A stretch of 29,903 nt of DNA from Bacteroidales bacterium UBA2287 (GTDB lineage Bacteria; Bacteroidota; Bacteroidia; Bacteroidales; Tenuifilaceae): the NCBI GenBank assembly GCA_002345675.1, contig DDWL01000007.1, positions 1-29,903 on the forward strand, written 5' to 3'. Position 1 is the first letter of the stretch; each line of letters begins with the position of its first letter. The notes under the pieces were generated by a model. The model saw nothing but the letters and a program-made list of their open reading frames with translations. It did no database searches and had not been told where the DNA came from. Positions 1-7,457 of this stretch are shown in pieces. The position numbers and the translations under genes are program-made.

Positions 1-77
1 AGCCTAATTTTTGACCATTAAGCCTAATTCCTTATATTAAACTGACATTATAGTAACACACTTACAGTTTAATTCAT

Positions 78-109
78 AAAAAAGACCCGAAAATTTCGGG
101 TCTTTTTTA
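78..109. terminator. Bidirectional terminator after purC
   Basis: GACCCG and CGGGTC arms (84-89, 97-102) face each other across an A/T loop and are flanked by six A on one side and six T on the other, so either strand gives a hairpin with a U-tract. It lies just past the stop of the minus-strand purC and would also end transcription entering from the left edge. Confidence 0.9.
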
Positions 110-130
110 TTTGTGTGTCTTCTTCAAATA

Positions 131-1084
131 TTAAGCAATATCCTTAAGGGCAAAATCAACATTCTCCTCAATTCGTTTCTCCACATCGCCCGAGGTTACA
201 GGGTGAAACTTATCGCCTGTAATTTTTTCGTACAGTTCAATGTATCGCTTGCTAATATTTTCAACTACTTCGTCGGTCATTTCGGGAACAGTCTGACCTG
301 GCTGACCCATAAAACCATTATCCATTAGCCACTCGCGAACAAACTCCTTCGAAAGTTGGCGCTGTTGCTCGCCTTTTTCGAAACGTTCTTTGTATCCTTC
401 CAAGTAAAAATAGCGCGACGAGTCGGGAGTGTGAATCTCATCGATTAGGTAAATATTTCCATCGCGTTTCCCAAATTCGTACTTAGTATCAACAAGAATT
501 AAACCCTGTTCGCGGGCAATTTTCGAACCCAAGTCGAAAAGTTTTCTCGTATAATTCTCAAGTTGAACATAGTCGGCTTCCGAAATAATGCCACTGTTAA
601 TAATTTGCTCGCGCGAAATATTCTCGTCGTGGGCGCCATGTTCGGCTTTTGTTGTTGGTGTAATTATTGGCTTTGGAAAAGCCTGATGCTCCTTCATTCC
701 ATCGGGAATAGTAACTCCACAAATTTGGCGTGCGCCATTTTTGTATTCTCGCCACGAACTTCCGGTAAGGTAACCACGAATTATCATTTCAACAGGAAAA
801 GGTTCGCATTTATAGCCAATGGTTACCATAGGATCGGGCGAGGCAATTTTCCAATTGGGAACTATGTCCTCGGAAGCATCGAGAAACTTGGCAGCAATTT
901 GGTTTAGTACCTGGCCTTTAAAGGGTATTCCCTTTGGCAAAACCACATCGAATGCCGAAATACGGTCGGTTACAACCATTACCATTAAATCGTTTTTAAT
1001 GGTGTAAACATCGCGAACCTTGCCATGGTAAACTTTGGTTTGGTTCGGAAAACGAAACTCGGTGTTAATAATTGCCTTATTCAT
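131..1084 (-). CDS. purC: Phosphoribosylaminoimidazole-succinocarboxamide synthase (SAICAR synthetase)
   Basis: Cytosolic enzyme of purine synthesis: it joins CAIR and aspartate with ATP to make SAICAR. The 317-residue protein carries the family signatures: the N-terminal nucleotide-binding hairpin KVYHGKVRDVY (residues 18-28), the central LVDTKYEFGKRDG segment and the DEIHTPDSSRYF segment that binds substrate. The length matches the longer PurC form common in Bacteroidota. It starts 15 nt after the stop of phoH on the same strand, with no promoter-like element between them, so the two are probably one operon, ended by the hairpin at 78-109. No other purine gene is in the window. Identification is secure; no anomaly is seen. 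Confidence 0.95.
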   Translation of the reverse strand: MNKAIINTEFRFPNQTKVYHGKVRDVYTIKNDLMVMVVTDRISAFDVVLPKGIPFKGQVLNQIAAKFLDASEDIVPNWKIASPDPMVTIGYKCEPFPVEMIIRGYLTGSSWREYKNGARQICGVTIPDGMKEHQAFPKPIITPTTKAEHGAHDENISREQIINSGIISEADYVQLENYTRKLFDLGSKIAREQGLILVDTKYEFGKRDGNIYLIDEIHTPDSSRYFYLEGYKERFEKGEQQRQLSKEFVREWLMDNGFMGQPGQTVPEMTDEVVENISKRYIELYEKITGDKFHPVTSGDVEKRIEENVDFALKDIA

Positions 1085-1099
1085 AGCGCTATGGGAATT

Positions 1100-2092
1100 T
1101 TAGGAGTTAGTATCGCTTTTGTGCGTTTTCTTTTCTACGTTACTTTCGTTGGTCAACTTTTCGAAGGCATGAACAATATATTTTACCAAACGGTGGCGAA
1201 TAATATCGCGCGAGTCGAAGTGCACAATGGCAAGTTCGGGAATACCCTCGAGCATTTTAAGAGCCGTAATTAGCCCCGAATCTTCCTTTCGAGGTAAATC
1301 GATTTGCGTTACGTCGCCAGTAACAATAAATTTGGCATTTTTACCCATGCGGGTTAAAAACATTTTAAGCTGACTAAGGGTAGTGTTCTGAGCCTCGTCG
1401 AGAATAACAAAAGCATTATCGAGGGTACGACCACGCATAAAAGCTAAAGGTGCAATTTGAACGGTTCCATCTTCCATAAAATCGGCAAGTTTCCTAGCAG
1501 GAATCATATCGTGAAGCGCATCGTATAGCGGTTGCAAGTATGGATCGAGCTTGTCCTTCATGTCGCCAGGTAAAAAGCCCAAGCGTTCGCCCGCTTCAAC
1601 AGCAGGACGAGTAAGCACAATTCGCTTAACCTCTTTATTTTTCAGCGCTCTAACTGCCAATGCAATAGCAGTATATGTTTTTCCCGAGCCAGCTGGACCA
1701 ATGGCAAAAAGCATGTCGTTTTTACTGTACAAATCGACCAGTTGTTGCTGATTTACTGTGCGAGCTTTAATAATTTGACCATTGTTACCAAAAACCAAAG
1801 TGTTTGTGGTATCCTCTTCTACCTTCGAAATTGTATCGTCGGTGTCGTTCAGCAGGTCATCTATAACTTCTTCGGAAAGAGAATTATAGCGTCGTTGAAA
1901 ATCGATTAGCTTATTAATTTTCTCTTCAAACAAATCTATGTACTGCGCCTCTCCAACGACTTTTATCTCGCTTCCACGAGAAATAATTTTCAGCTTTGGG
2001 AAGTGGTTTGTTATACGGTTAAACTTTACGTTATTAACGCCGAAAAGCACAATTGGGTCAATACCTTCGATTAAAATTAAGCGTTCGTTCAT
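1100..2092 (-). CDS. phoH: PhoH family P-loop ATPase
   Basis: Cytosolic PhoH-like ATPase, a family tied to RNA metabolism and stress though its exact role is unsettled. The 330-residue protein has an N-terminal KH-like region, Walker A GPAGSGKT at about residues 132-139 and Walker B VILDEAQ at about 229-235. I chose the ATG at 2092 rather than an in-frame ATG at 2137: a good ribosome site, AGGAGA, lies 9 nt before 2092, and a -7 promoter element (2139-2146) abuts the upstream ATG, so the longer form would hardly have a leader. The product then begins MNERLILIEGID, the normal start for Bacteroidota PhoH. purC follows 15 nt downstream. Confidence 0.93.
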   Translation of the reverse strand: MNERLILIEGIDPIVLFGVNNVKFNRITNHFPKLKIISRGSEIKVVGEAQYIDLFEEKINKLIDFQRRYNSLSEEVIDDLLNDTDDTISKVEEDTTNTLVFGNNGQIIKARTVNQQQLVDLYSKNDMLFAIGPAGSGKTYTAIALAVRALKNKEVKRIVLTRPAVEAGERLGFLPGDMKDKLDPYLQPLYDALHDMIPARKLADFMEDGTVQIAPLAFMRGRTLDNAFVILDEAQNTTLSQLKMFLTRMGKNAKFIVTGDVTQIDLPRKEDSGLITALKMLEGIPELAIVHFDSRDIIRHRLVKYIVHAFEKLTNESNVEKKTHKSDTNS

Positions 2093-2138
2093 CAACAAAA
2101 ATCTCCTATTTCTATCAAAATTCACTAAAAAAGTCATG

Positions 2139-2146
2139 CAAATTTA
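2139..2146 (-). promoter_or_regulatory. Bacteroidota -7 element for phoH-purC
   Basis: Minus strand reads TAAATTTG, an exact match to TAnnTTTG, placed so that transcription would start about 40 nt before the phoH ATG at 2092. No clear TTTG -33 element is seen at the usual distance. Confidence 0.6.
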
Positions 2147-2252
2147 GCAATTTAGGTTGAATGAGATTGCCGTTTTTGAAGATTTCGCAGAACTTGATTT
2201 TCCATTATTCAGAGTACTTATACTTTTCACTAAAAAGGCCTATTTGTTTAAA

Positions 2253-2267
2253 CCAATTATAAATTGG
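2253..2267. promoter_or_regulatory. Palindrome upstream of nrfH, possible operator
   Basis: CCAATT-ATA-AATTGG is a perfect 6+6 bp inverted repeat about 80 nt before the nrfH start, in a 211-bp intergenic region shared with divergent phoH. It is not an FNR box (TTGAT-N4-ATCAA). A role in nitrite or anaerobic control is only inferred from position. Confidence 0.3.
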
Positions 2268-2348
2268 GCTATTCTATTAAGTTTCTAATTACATTTTCAA
2301 TTTTGAAGACACAATTTTAACTAAATTGCATCGAATTTAATAAGAAGA

Positions 2349-2951
2349 ATGGCGATGATTAGCATTATTAAAAAGTTAACCCCGCCCAGCCAATGGATAG
2401 TTCCTGTAATTATTGCCATTGGTATTTTTGTTGGCCTTGGCGCTTTTGCTTTTCACATTTCGAGGGCGCCTTCTTACCTATCCGATAGCCCTTCAACATG
2501 TACAAATTGCCATATAATGGCACCCGAATACTCCACTTGGGCACACAGCGCACATAGGGAGTACGCAACCTGTAACGATTGCCATGTGCCTCATAACAAT
2601 ATGGCAAATCACTACTATTTTAAAGCAATGGATGGGCTTAGGCATGCAACAATTTTTACACTTCGAGCCGAACCTCAGGTTATTGAAATAAAAGAAGCTG
2701 GTCGAAATGCTGTTCAGAATAACTGCATACGTTGCCACGAAAAAGTGCTCACCAATGTAAAAATGATGCGCCCAGAATATACATCGAACCAAAAGCGACT
2801 TGAACGTAAATGTTGGGAATGCCATCGCGAAACGCCTCACGGAAAAGTTAAGGGCTTATCGTCAACTCCATATGCACGAGTACCATTACCCGAAAGTCCA
2901 ATACCAACATGGTTAAAAAAGGCTATGGAGAAAGAGAATACTAAAAAATAG
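2349..2951 (+). CDS. nrfH: Cytochrome c nitrite reductase small subunit NrfH
   Basis: Membrane-anchored tetraheme quinol dehydrogenase of the NapC/NirT family that passes electrons from menaquinol to NrfA. One N-terminal membrane segment (about residues 17-37) is followed by four CxxCH heme sites at residues 51-55, 75-79, 126-130 and 155-159. The first is CTNCHIM, the CxxCHxM signature whose methionine ligates heme 1 in characterised NrfH. At 200 residues it is slightly longer than typical NrfH, with a proline-rich C-terminal tail. An alternative ATG two codons downstream (MISIIKK) would also do. nrfA follows after 24 nt. No cytochrome c maturation genes are nearby, so heme attachment must be encoded elsewhere. 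Confidence 0.95.
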   Translation: MAMISIIKKLTPPSQWIVPVIIAIGIFVGLGAFAFHISRAPSYLSDSPSTCTNCHIMAPEYSTWAHSAHREYATCNDCHVPHNNMANHYYFKAMDGLRHATIFTLRAEPQVIEIKEAGRNAVQNNCIRCHEKVLTNVKMMRPEYTSNQKRLERKCWECHRETPHGKVKGLSSTPYARVPLPESPIPTWLKKAMEKENTKK

Positions 2952-2975
2952 TTTAAACATAAAAAACATTATACT

Positions 2976-4478
2976 ATGAAACCAATTGGCGAACTTGTGA
3001 AACAGAAACCCTGGCTGGGTTGGGCAATGTTCTTTTTAACAATTGTTGTCGTTTTTCTTCTTGGGCTTTTAGCCTCGTCGATAATTGAGCGAAGAGCCGA
3101 AGCTGTGTTTGCCTATACCCCTCAGGTACAGCACGAACAATGGGAACCCCGCAACGAGGTTTGGGGTAAAAATTTCCCTCGGCAGTACGAATCGTACATG
3201 CAAACTGCCGACACAACATTTAAAAGCAAATACTACGGTGGTAGCAAAATAGATATGCTTGCCGATTACCCCGAATTGGTAATACTTTGGGCAGGATATC
3301 CTTTTTCAAAGGATTATTGTCAGGGTCGAGGCCACTACTGGGCAGTAGAAGATGTTCGGGTTTCGCTTCGTCCTGGGGCACCAATGAAACCCGAAGATGG
3401 GCCAATGCCTGGGACATGTTGGACATGCAAAAGCCCCGATGTTCCTCGACTTATGAATCAAATGGGAATTGCCGAGTTTTACAGCTCCACGCTGTCGGAA
3501 CTTGGCCCCGAAGTGGTTAATCATATTGGCTGTGCCGATTGTCACGACTCCAAAACAATGAATCTTCACATTACCCGCCCTGCACTTGTTGAAGCATTTC
3601 AGCGCCAAGGAAAGGATATAACAAAAGCAACACACCAAGAAATGCGCTCGTTGGTTTGCGCCCAATGTCACGTTGAGTATTACTTTAAGGGCGAAGGAAA
3701 ATATCTCACATTCCCGTGGGACAAAGGTTTTTCAATGGAGAATATGGAGGAATACTACGACAATATTCAGTTTTCCGACTGGAAACATTCACTTAGCAAA
3801 ACGCCAATGGTTAAAGCACAACACCCCGACTACGAAGTTTACCGTTTTGGCGTTCACTTCGACCGTGGCGTTTCGTGCGCCGATTGCCATATGCCATACC
3901 GCAGCCAAGGTGGCGTAAAGTATACGCATCATCATATTCAAAGTCCTTTAGCCGATGTTGAAAACACATGCAAAGTTTGTCACCGCGAGGATACCGAAAA
4001 ATTAGTACGAAATGTTTACCAACGGCAAGATGCAATTTATCAAACCCGAACTTTACTCGAAGAAGTTTTAGCAAAGGCACACATTGAAGCTAAATTTGCT
4101 TGGGACAAAGGAGCAAACGAAAAGCAAATGGATGGCACACTTAAACTCATTCGTGCTGCGCAGTGGCGTTGGGACTATGTGGCTGCAAGCCATGGTTCAT
4201 CGTTTCATGCACCACTCGAAAGTGCACGAATAATTGCGTTGGGAATTGAAAAGGCTCAGGAGGCACGCCTCGAAATTAGTCGAGTTCTTGCACAATTAGG
4301 TTACAACGAATCCGTTCCACAGCCCGACATATCGACTAAAGCAAAGGCTCAGGCCTACATTGGGCTTGACATGAAAAAACTTACTGCCGAGAAAAAGGTG
4401 TTTATAGAAACTATTATTCCCGAGTGGATTAAAAAGGCTAAAGAAAGGGAAGCTACATACCCAGTAGTAAATATGTAG
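2976..4478 (+). CDS. nrfA: Pentaheme cytochrome c nitrite reductase catalytic subunit NrfA
   Basis: Periplasm-facing enzyme that reduces nitrite to ammonium with six electrons, used in dissimilatory ammonification and nitrite detoxification. The 500-residue protein shows the diagnostic CxxCK active-site heme (CWTCK, 148-152) and four CxxCH sites (186-190, 228-232, 301-305, 332-336). Catalytic Arg118, Tyr235 and His283 are present, as are the calcium ligands Glu234, Tyr235, Lys280 and Gln282, so this is a calcium-type NrfA and should be active. The hydrophobic stretch 16-37 after charged residues looks like an uncleaved anchor or signal sequence. It forms a two-gene operon with nrfH, closed by the hairpin at 4488-4530. 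Confidence 0.97.
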   Translation: MKPIGELVKQKPWLGWAMFFLTIVVVFLLGLLASSIIERRAEAVFAYTPQVQHEQWEPRNEVWGKNFPRQYESYMQTADTTFKSKYYGGSKIDMLADYPELVILWAGYPFSKDYCQGRGHYWAVEDVRVSLRPGAPMKPEDGPMPGTCWTCKSPDVPRLMNQMGIAEFYSSTLSELGPEVVNHIGCADCHDSKTMNLHITRPALVEAFQRQGKDITKATHQEMRSLVCAQCHVEYYFKGEGKYLTFPWDKGFSMENMEEYYDNIQFSDWKHSLSKTPMVKAQHPDYEVYRFGVHFDRGVSCADCHMPYRSQGGVKYTHHHIQSPLADVENTCKVCHREDTEKLVRNVYQRQDAIYQTRTLLEEVLAKAHIEAKFAWDKGANEKQMDGTLKLIRAAQWRWDYVAASHGSSFHAPLESARIIALGIEKAQEARLEISRVLAQLGYNESVPQPDISTKAKAQAYIGLDMKKLTAEKKVFIETIIPEWIKKAKEREATYPVVNM

Positions 4479-4487
4479 TTTAGAAAT

Positions 4488-4530
4488 AACAACGAAGCCC
4501 GTTTGAATAAATCAAACGGGCTTCGTTGTT
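4488..4530 (+). terminator. nrfHA terminator hairpin
   Basis: A perfect 19-bp inverted repeat (4488-4506 and 4512-4530) with a 5-nt ATAAA loop begins 10 nt after the nrfA stop. The stem core is GAAGCCCGTTTGA. The right arm ends in TTGTT rather than a long T run, so it may also act as a 3' stabilising structure. Confidence 0.85.
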
Positions 4531-4617
4531 TAAGCAAATATCACGATTCCAGTGGGTTGAATAGAACGTCCAACTATCGTCAATTTGCAATTCTATAGTC
4601 GAAGTTCGGTTTTATCG

Positions 4618-4642
4618 GTCAGACCGCTTTGAGCGGTCGGAC
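4618..4642. repeat. REP-like palindrome before msrB
   Basis: GTC-A-GACCGCT, loop TTG, AGCGGTC-G-GAC: ten of eleven positions pair. It is GC-rich in an AT-rich spacer and resembles repetitive extragenic palindromes. It lies within the 257-bp gap between nrfA and msrB; the rest of that gap holds only the nrfA terminator and weak pairing between ATAGAA (4561) and TTCTAT (4591). Confidence 0.45.
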
Positions 4643-4735
4643 GAGTTGAAACCACACAAACAACTCAATAAAAACAAGGATACTAAACATTTTTTGTTGG
4701 GTTATGTTATAGTTAATGAACAAACACTTAATACT

Positions 4736-5212
4736 ATGACAATTCGTGTTTTAGTTGTTCTGTTATCGCTTATGGTTTACACAAATAGTATGGCACAGGA
4801 AAAAGAAAACCACAAAATAGTGACAAAAGCGGAGCTTAAAAAAGCGCTTACTCCTACCCAATACTTTGTAACCCAAGAAAAGGGAACAGAGCGGCCTTTC
4901 ACTGGAGAATACTGGAAACACTCCGAAGCAGGAACATACCATTGCGTTTGCTGCAATACCGAACTTTTTAAGTCGAATACTAAATTCGAATCGAGTTGCG
5001 GATGGCCAAGTTTTTTCGATTCGGACTTTATTGATAACATAAAACTTGTACCCGACAAAAGCCATGGAATGATACGAACCGAAGTGCTTTGCAATAATTG
5101 CGACGCCCACCTTGGTCATGTTTTTAACGATGGGCCTAAGCCAACGGGAATTCGATACTGCATAAACTCAGCGTCGTTAAAGTTTGAAAAACCTAAAAAA
5201 GTAGGTAACTGA
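4736..5212 (+). CDS. msrB: Peptide-methionine (R)-S-oxide reductase MsrB, exported
   Basis: Repairs oxidised proteins by reducing the R-sulfoxide of methionine. The MsrB domain covers about residues 38-152: zinc cysteines CxxC at 70/73 and 119/122, SSCGWPSF around Cys88 (resolving cysteine), HLGHVFNDGP, and RYCINSASL with catalytic Cys142. I place the start at ATG 4736 because it gives a clean signal peptide (MTIRVLVVLLSLMVYTNSMA, probable cleavage near 20); an in-frame TTG at 4646 would bury that peptide inside a 30-residue polar extension. A periplasmic location follows. The stop shares one base with the next start (TGATG), so the downstream gene is translationally coupled. Confidence 0.93.
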   Translation: MTIRVLVVLLSLMVYTNSMAQEKENHKIVTKAELKKALTPTQYFVTQEKGTERPFTGEYWKHSEAGTYHCVCCNTELFKSNTKFESSCGWPSFFDSDFIDNIKLVPDKSHGMIRTEVLCNNCDAHLGHVFNDGPKPTGIRYCINSASLKFEKPKKVGN

Positions 5213-5814
5213 TGAAAACACAAATGTATAGTCTCGCCATGTTTCCACTTAATATTATTGTTTTTCCGGGCGAGGAAGTGCCTTTACGAATTTTTGAACC
5301 TCGCTATAAGCAGCTAATTTCCGAATGCGAGGAAACAGGTATGTCGTTTGGGATACCATTTATCGACAGCAATGAGCTTACTTCTATTGGTAGTCATGTA
5401 ACTCTTCATAAAGTAGTTACTAAAATTGAAAATGGGAACAGCGTAATTATTATAAGGGGAATAAATCTTTTTAAACTGCACAATTTTTCCGAAGAACTTC
5501 CAGGGAAACTTTACGGCGGAGGAATTGTGGAACACATCGAAAACAACTACGCTACAACTAACTCGCAACTAGCAGTTCTTGTGAAAAAACTAAGGTTAAA
5601 CCTAAGCGATTCGCTTGGAACACTAATTATTAACAACTCCATAAGTATGCTCGATGTTGCAAGGGCTTTAATGCTAAACTCGGAGCAGAAATACAAATTA
5701 CTTACGCTCAAGGACGATAAAACTCGTGAGAATTTTTTAATAAATAGGCTGAAACTAAAGGAGTTTATTCTAACTCAGGAACAACGGATTGAAAATAACT
5801 TCCACTTAAATTAA
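5212..5814 (+). CDS. LON-substrate-binding-domain protein (stand-alone Lon N domain)
   Basis: A 200-residue protein made essentially of the Lon protease N-terminal substrate-binding fold (PF02190 type), without ATPase or protease domains. The opening (LAMFPLNIIVFPGEEVPLRIFEPRYKQLI) is diagnostic: the PL-x-VVFPG strand followed by the LRIFEPRY motif. Stand-alone members are common and their role is not settled; peptide binding or an adaptor function is usually supposed. It begins inside the msrB stop codon (TGATG), implying coupled translation and perhaps a shared link to damaged proteins. The last 50 nt overlap the end of the opposite-strand serine hydrolase gene. Confidence 0.85.
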   Translation: MKTQMYSLAMFPLNIIVFPGEEVPLRIFEPRYKQLISECEETGMSFGIPFIDSNELTSIGSHVTLHKVVTKIENGNSVIIIRGINLFKLHNFSEELPGKLYGGGIVEHIENNYATTNSQLAVLVKKLRLNLSDSLGTLIINNSISMLDVARALMLNSEQKYKLLTLKDDKTRENFLINRLKLKEFILTQEQRIENNFHLN

Positions 5815-7186
5815 CCTCATCGTTTGGTTCTTCTTCGTTAAGGCTTTCAACCTTCGACTCAATATAGGGAATATTAAAATTAGGCCAAATTGCTGTCTGA
5901 TGAACTACCTCCTCTTGGCTGAAAAGGTTTCTTTCGGGCCATTCGTTTATTCGGCCAAAGGCGCTCGACATAAACCTGTCGATTTGGTGAGGAAACTTTG
6001 CCCCCTGCCAAGGACTGGTATTTGTTATAAAAACGTAACGAAGCCCATCGTTTCGCGACATAATTAAGGTTGAAGTACCTGCAAACGAGCCTGTTCTCCA
6101 CTTATTTTTGTTTGGCGATATGGCCCGCCAGCCAATTGGCTGAAAACCTTGCTCCGTTTGCGATAGTATTTCCATTACTTCGGCACTAAGTGGCGAATTT
6201 TGGCTTTCATCTTCGAGGGCAAGAATAAATTTCATTAAACTTACCGAAGATATTACCCAGCCACCTGCGCCACCAAGATCACGAACATTGTTACCACCCC
6301 TCGCTTTTAAAAGAATTTGTGCCGAACCGTCGAACGCTGGAACTGGTTTTGCCTCGGGAACTTCGTAGTAACGAACCTCCGACGAATACCTTAAGCTATC
6401 GAAATTTTGGGCAATGTATGCGTCGAAAATGCCTAAAGGAGAAAATATTTGCTCCTTTACAAATTGTTCATAACCCTGTGCAGCAACCTTTTCAATAACT
6501 CTTTCAGCAAATAGGTATCCTAAATTATTGTACGAACTTCGGCTTCCGGGACTAAAATGAAGTCGCTTCGAAAAAGCAAATGTTATAATATCATCCTTGG
6601 TAATGGGCAACTCTTTACCTAGCTGACGAGCAATGCTTTCGTGCATAAAAAGTTGATCGCCATAACGAGTTGTCCAGCCTGCAGAGTGGTTTAGCAGTTG
6701 CTTAACTGTAATTTCTTCAATTCGACTGTCGAGATAGGATGTATATAACGAATCGGTTAAAACACCTTCTGGTCCAAAAACTTTCGACTCTAACGACAGC
6801 ATTCCTTTATCAACTAGGCGCATAACGGCAACAGCTGTAATTAGCTTCGAAGCGCTTGCAATACGAAAAATGTGGTACGGTTCGGTTTCAACTTTGTCCT
6901 CAACATTGGCATAACCGTAACCCTTTGCGTAAAGTAACTTGCCATCGCGAGCAATGGCTACCGATGCACCCTTCACTCCATTGCTCGAAAGAAACCCCTT
7001 TACCATTTGGTCGAACTTGGCAAACGACTCGTTTTCAGAATCGGAATTTGTAAGGCGAATGCTTACTGGAAGAGAATTATTACTACTCGAAACCCTTGCT
7101 GTTGGGGTAATTGTTGACGACAAGTCGATTAGTAAAAAAACAATCGCTGCCAATAAAAATATTAAAAGTTTCGATTTAAATTTCAT
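5765..7186 (-). CDS. Beta-lactamase-fold serine hydrolase (class C / PBP4-like family), exported
   Basis: Secreted or periplasm-anchored hydrolase of the beta-lactamase family; substrates of such proteins range from D-Ala peptides to esters and cannot be predicted here. An N-terminal hydrophobic segment (residues 6-22) is a signal or anchor. Catalytic motifs are SASK (111-114, SxxK with nucleophile Ser111), YNN (219-221, YxN) and RTGSFAG near residue 368, equivalent to the KTG strand. The fold covers about residues 57-400; the acidic tail of about 70 residues is unrecognised. A full -33/-7 promoter precedes it. The 3' end overlaps the convergent LON-domain gene by 50 nt with no terminator between them. 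Confidence 0.88.
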   Translation of the reverse strand: MKFKSKLLIFLLAAIVFLLIDLSSTITPTARVSSSNNSLPVSIRLTNSDSENESFAKFDQMVKGFLSSNGVKGASVAIARDGKLLYAKGYGYANVEDKVETEPYHIFRIASASKLITAVAVMRLVDKGMLSLESKVFGPEGVLTDSLYTSYLDSRIEEITVKQLLNHSAGWTTRYGDQLFMHESIARQLGKELPITKDDIITFAFSKRLHFSPGSRSSYNNLGYLFAERVIEKVAAQGYEQFVKEQIFSPLGIFDAYIAQNFDSLRYSSEVRYYEVPEAKPVPAFDGSAQILLKARGGNNVRDLGGAGGWVISSVSLMKFILALEDESQNSPLSAEVMEILSQTEQGFQPIGWRAISPNKNKWRTGSFAGTSTLIMSRNDGLRYVFITNTSPWQGAKFPHQIDRFMSSAFGRINEWPERNLFSQEEVVHQTAIWPNFNIPYIESKVESLNEEEPNDEVNLSGSYFQSVVPELE

Positions 7187-7220
7187 TCTACTTGTTATAC
7201 AAACAGTTAAATAATTATGG

Positions 7221-7252
7221 CAAAGCTAACATCTTGATTCTAAATATGCAAA
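7221..7252 (-). promoter_or_regulatory. Promoter of the serine hydrolase gene
   Basis: On the minus strand TTTG (7249-7252) and TAGCTTTG (7221-7228) are separated by 20 nt, matching the Bacteroidota TTTG / TAnnTTTG arrangement. The -7 element lies 34 nt before the ATG at 7186. Confidence 0.7.
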
Positions 7253-7364
7253 TAAAAATGCGATTGCTTTTAAAGTAATAGTCAAAAAACAACTATTCGC
7301 ATTCAATAAAGCACTATTCGTCAAATGTTTAATAAAAAAGAAACGTGTGTTTTTCGATCTTCAG

Positions 7365-7427
7365 TCGGCAGGGAGCAGTCCACATTCGGCAGGGAGCAGT
7401 TCACATTCGGCAGGGAGCAGTTCAGCT
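7365..7427. repeat. Three tandem 21-bp repeats
   Basis: Contiguous units at 7365-7385, 7386-7406 and 7407-7427 share TCGGCAGGGAGCAGT. Units 1 and 2 differ by one base; unit 3 diverges in its last few bases. The block is GC-rich compared with its flanks and lies between the serine hydrolase promoter and the 3' end of the radical SAM gene. The 271-bp intergenic region holds no convincing gene; an open frame across the repeats has no recognisable product. Confidence 0.85.
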
Positions 7428-7454
7428 CGGACACTGAGTTTATCGAAGTGTCCG
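7428..7454. repeat. Palindrome abutting the tandem repeats (REP-like, possible terminator)
   Basis: CGGACACT (7428-7435) and AGTGTCCG (7447-7454) form an 8-bp perfect stem around an 11-nt loop. It begins directly after the third tandem repeat and lies 3 nt from the stop codon of the minus-strand radical SAM gene, so it may end or stabilise that transcript. The internal CTGAG...TCGAAG pattern is typical of dispersed extragenic palindromes. Confidence 0.6.
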
Positions 7455-7457
7455 TCT

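Noticed and set aside
1..29. AGCCTAATT occurring twice, 20 nt apart, at the left edge
   Set aside because: Only nine bases match and the context is cut by the window edge, so a tandem repeat cannot be supported.
2493..2840. Cysteine-rich antisense frame within nrfH
   Set aside because: It is the complement of heme-motif and His codons in a certain tetraheme cytochrome gene.
7365..7427. Possible CRISPR array
   Set aside because: The three repeats are contiguous with no spacers and no cas genes are present.
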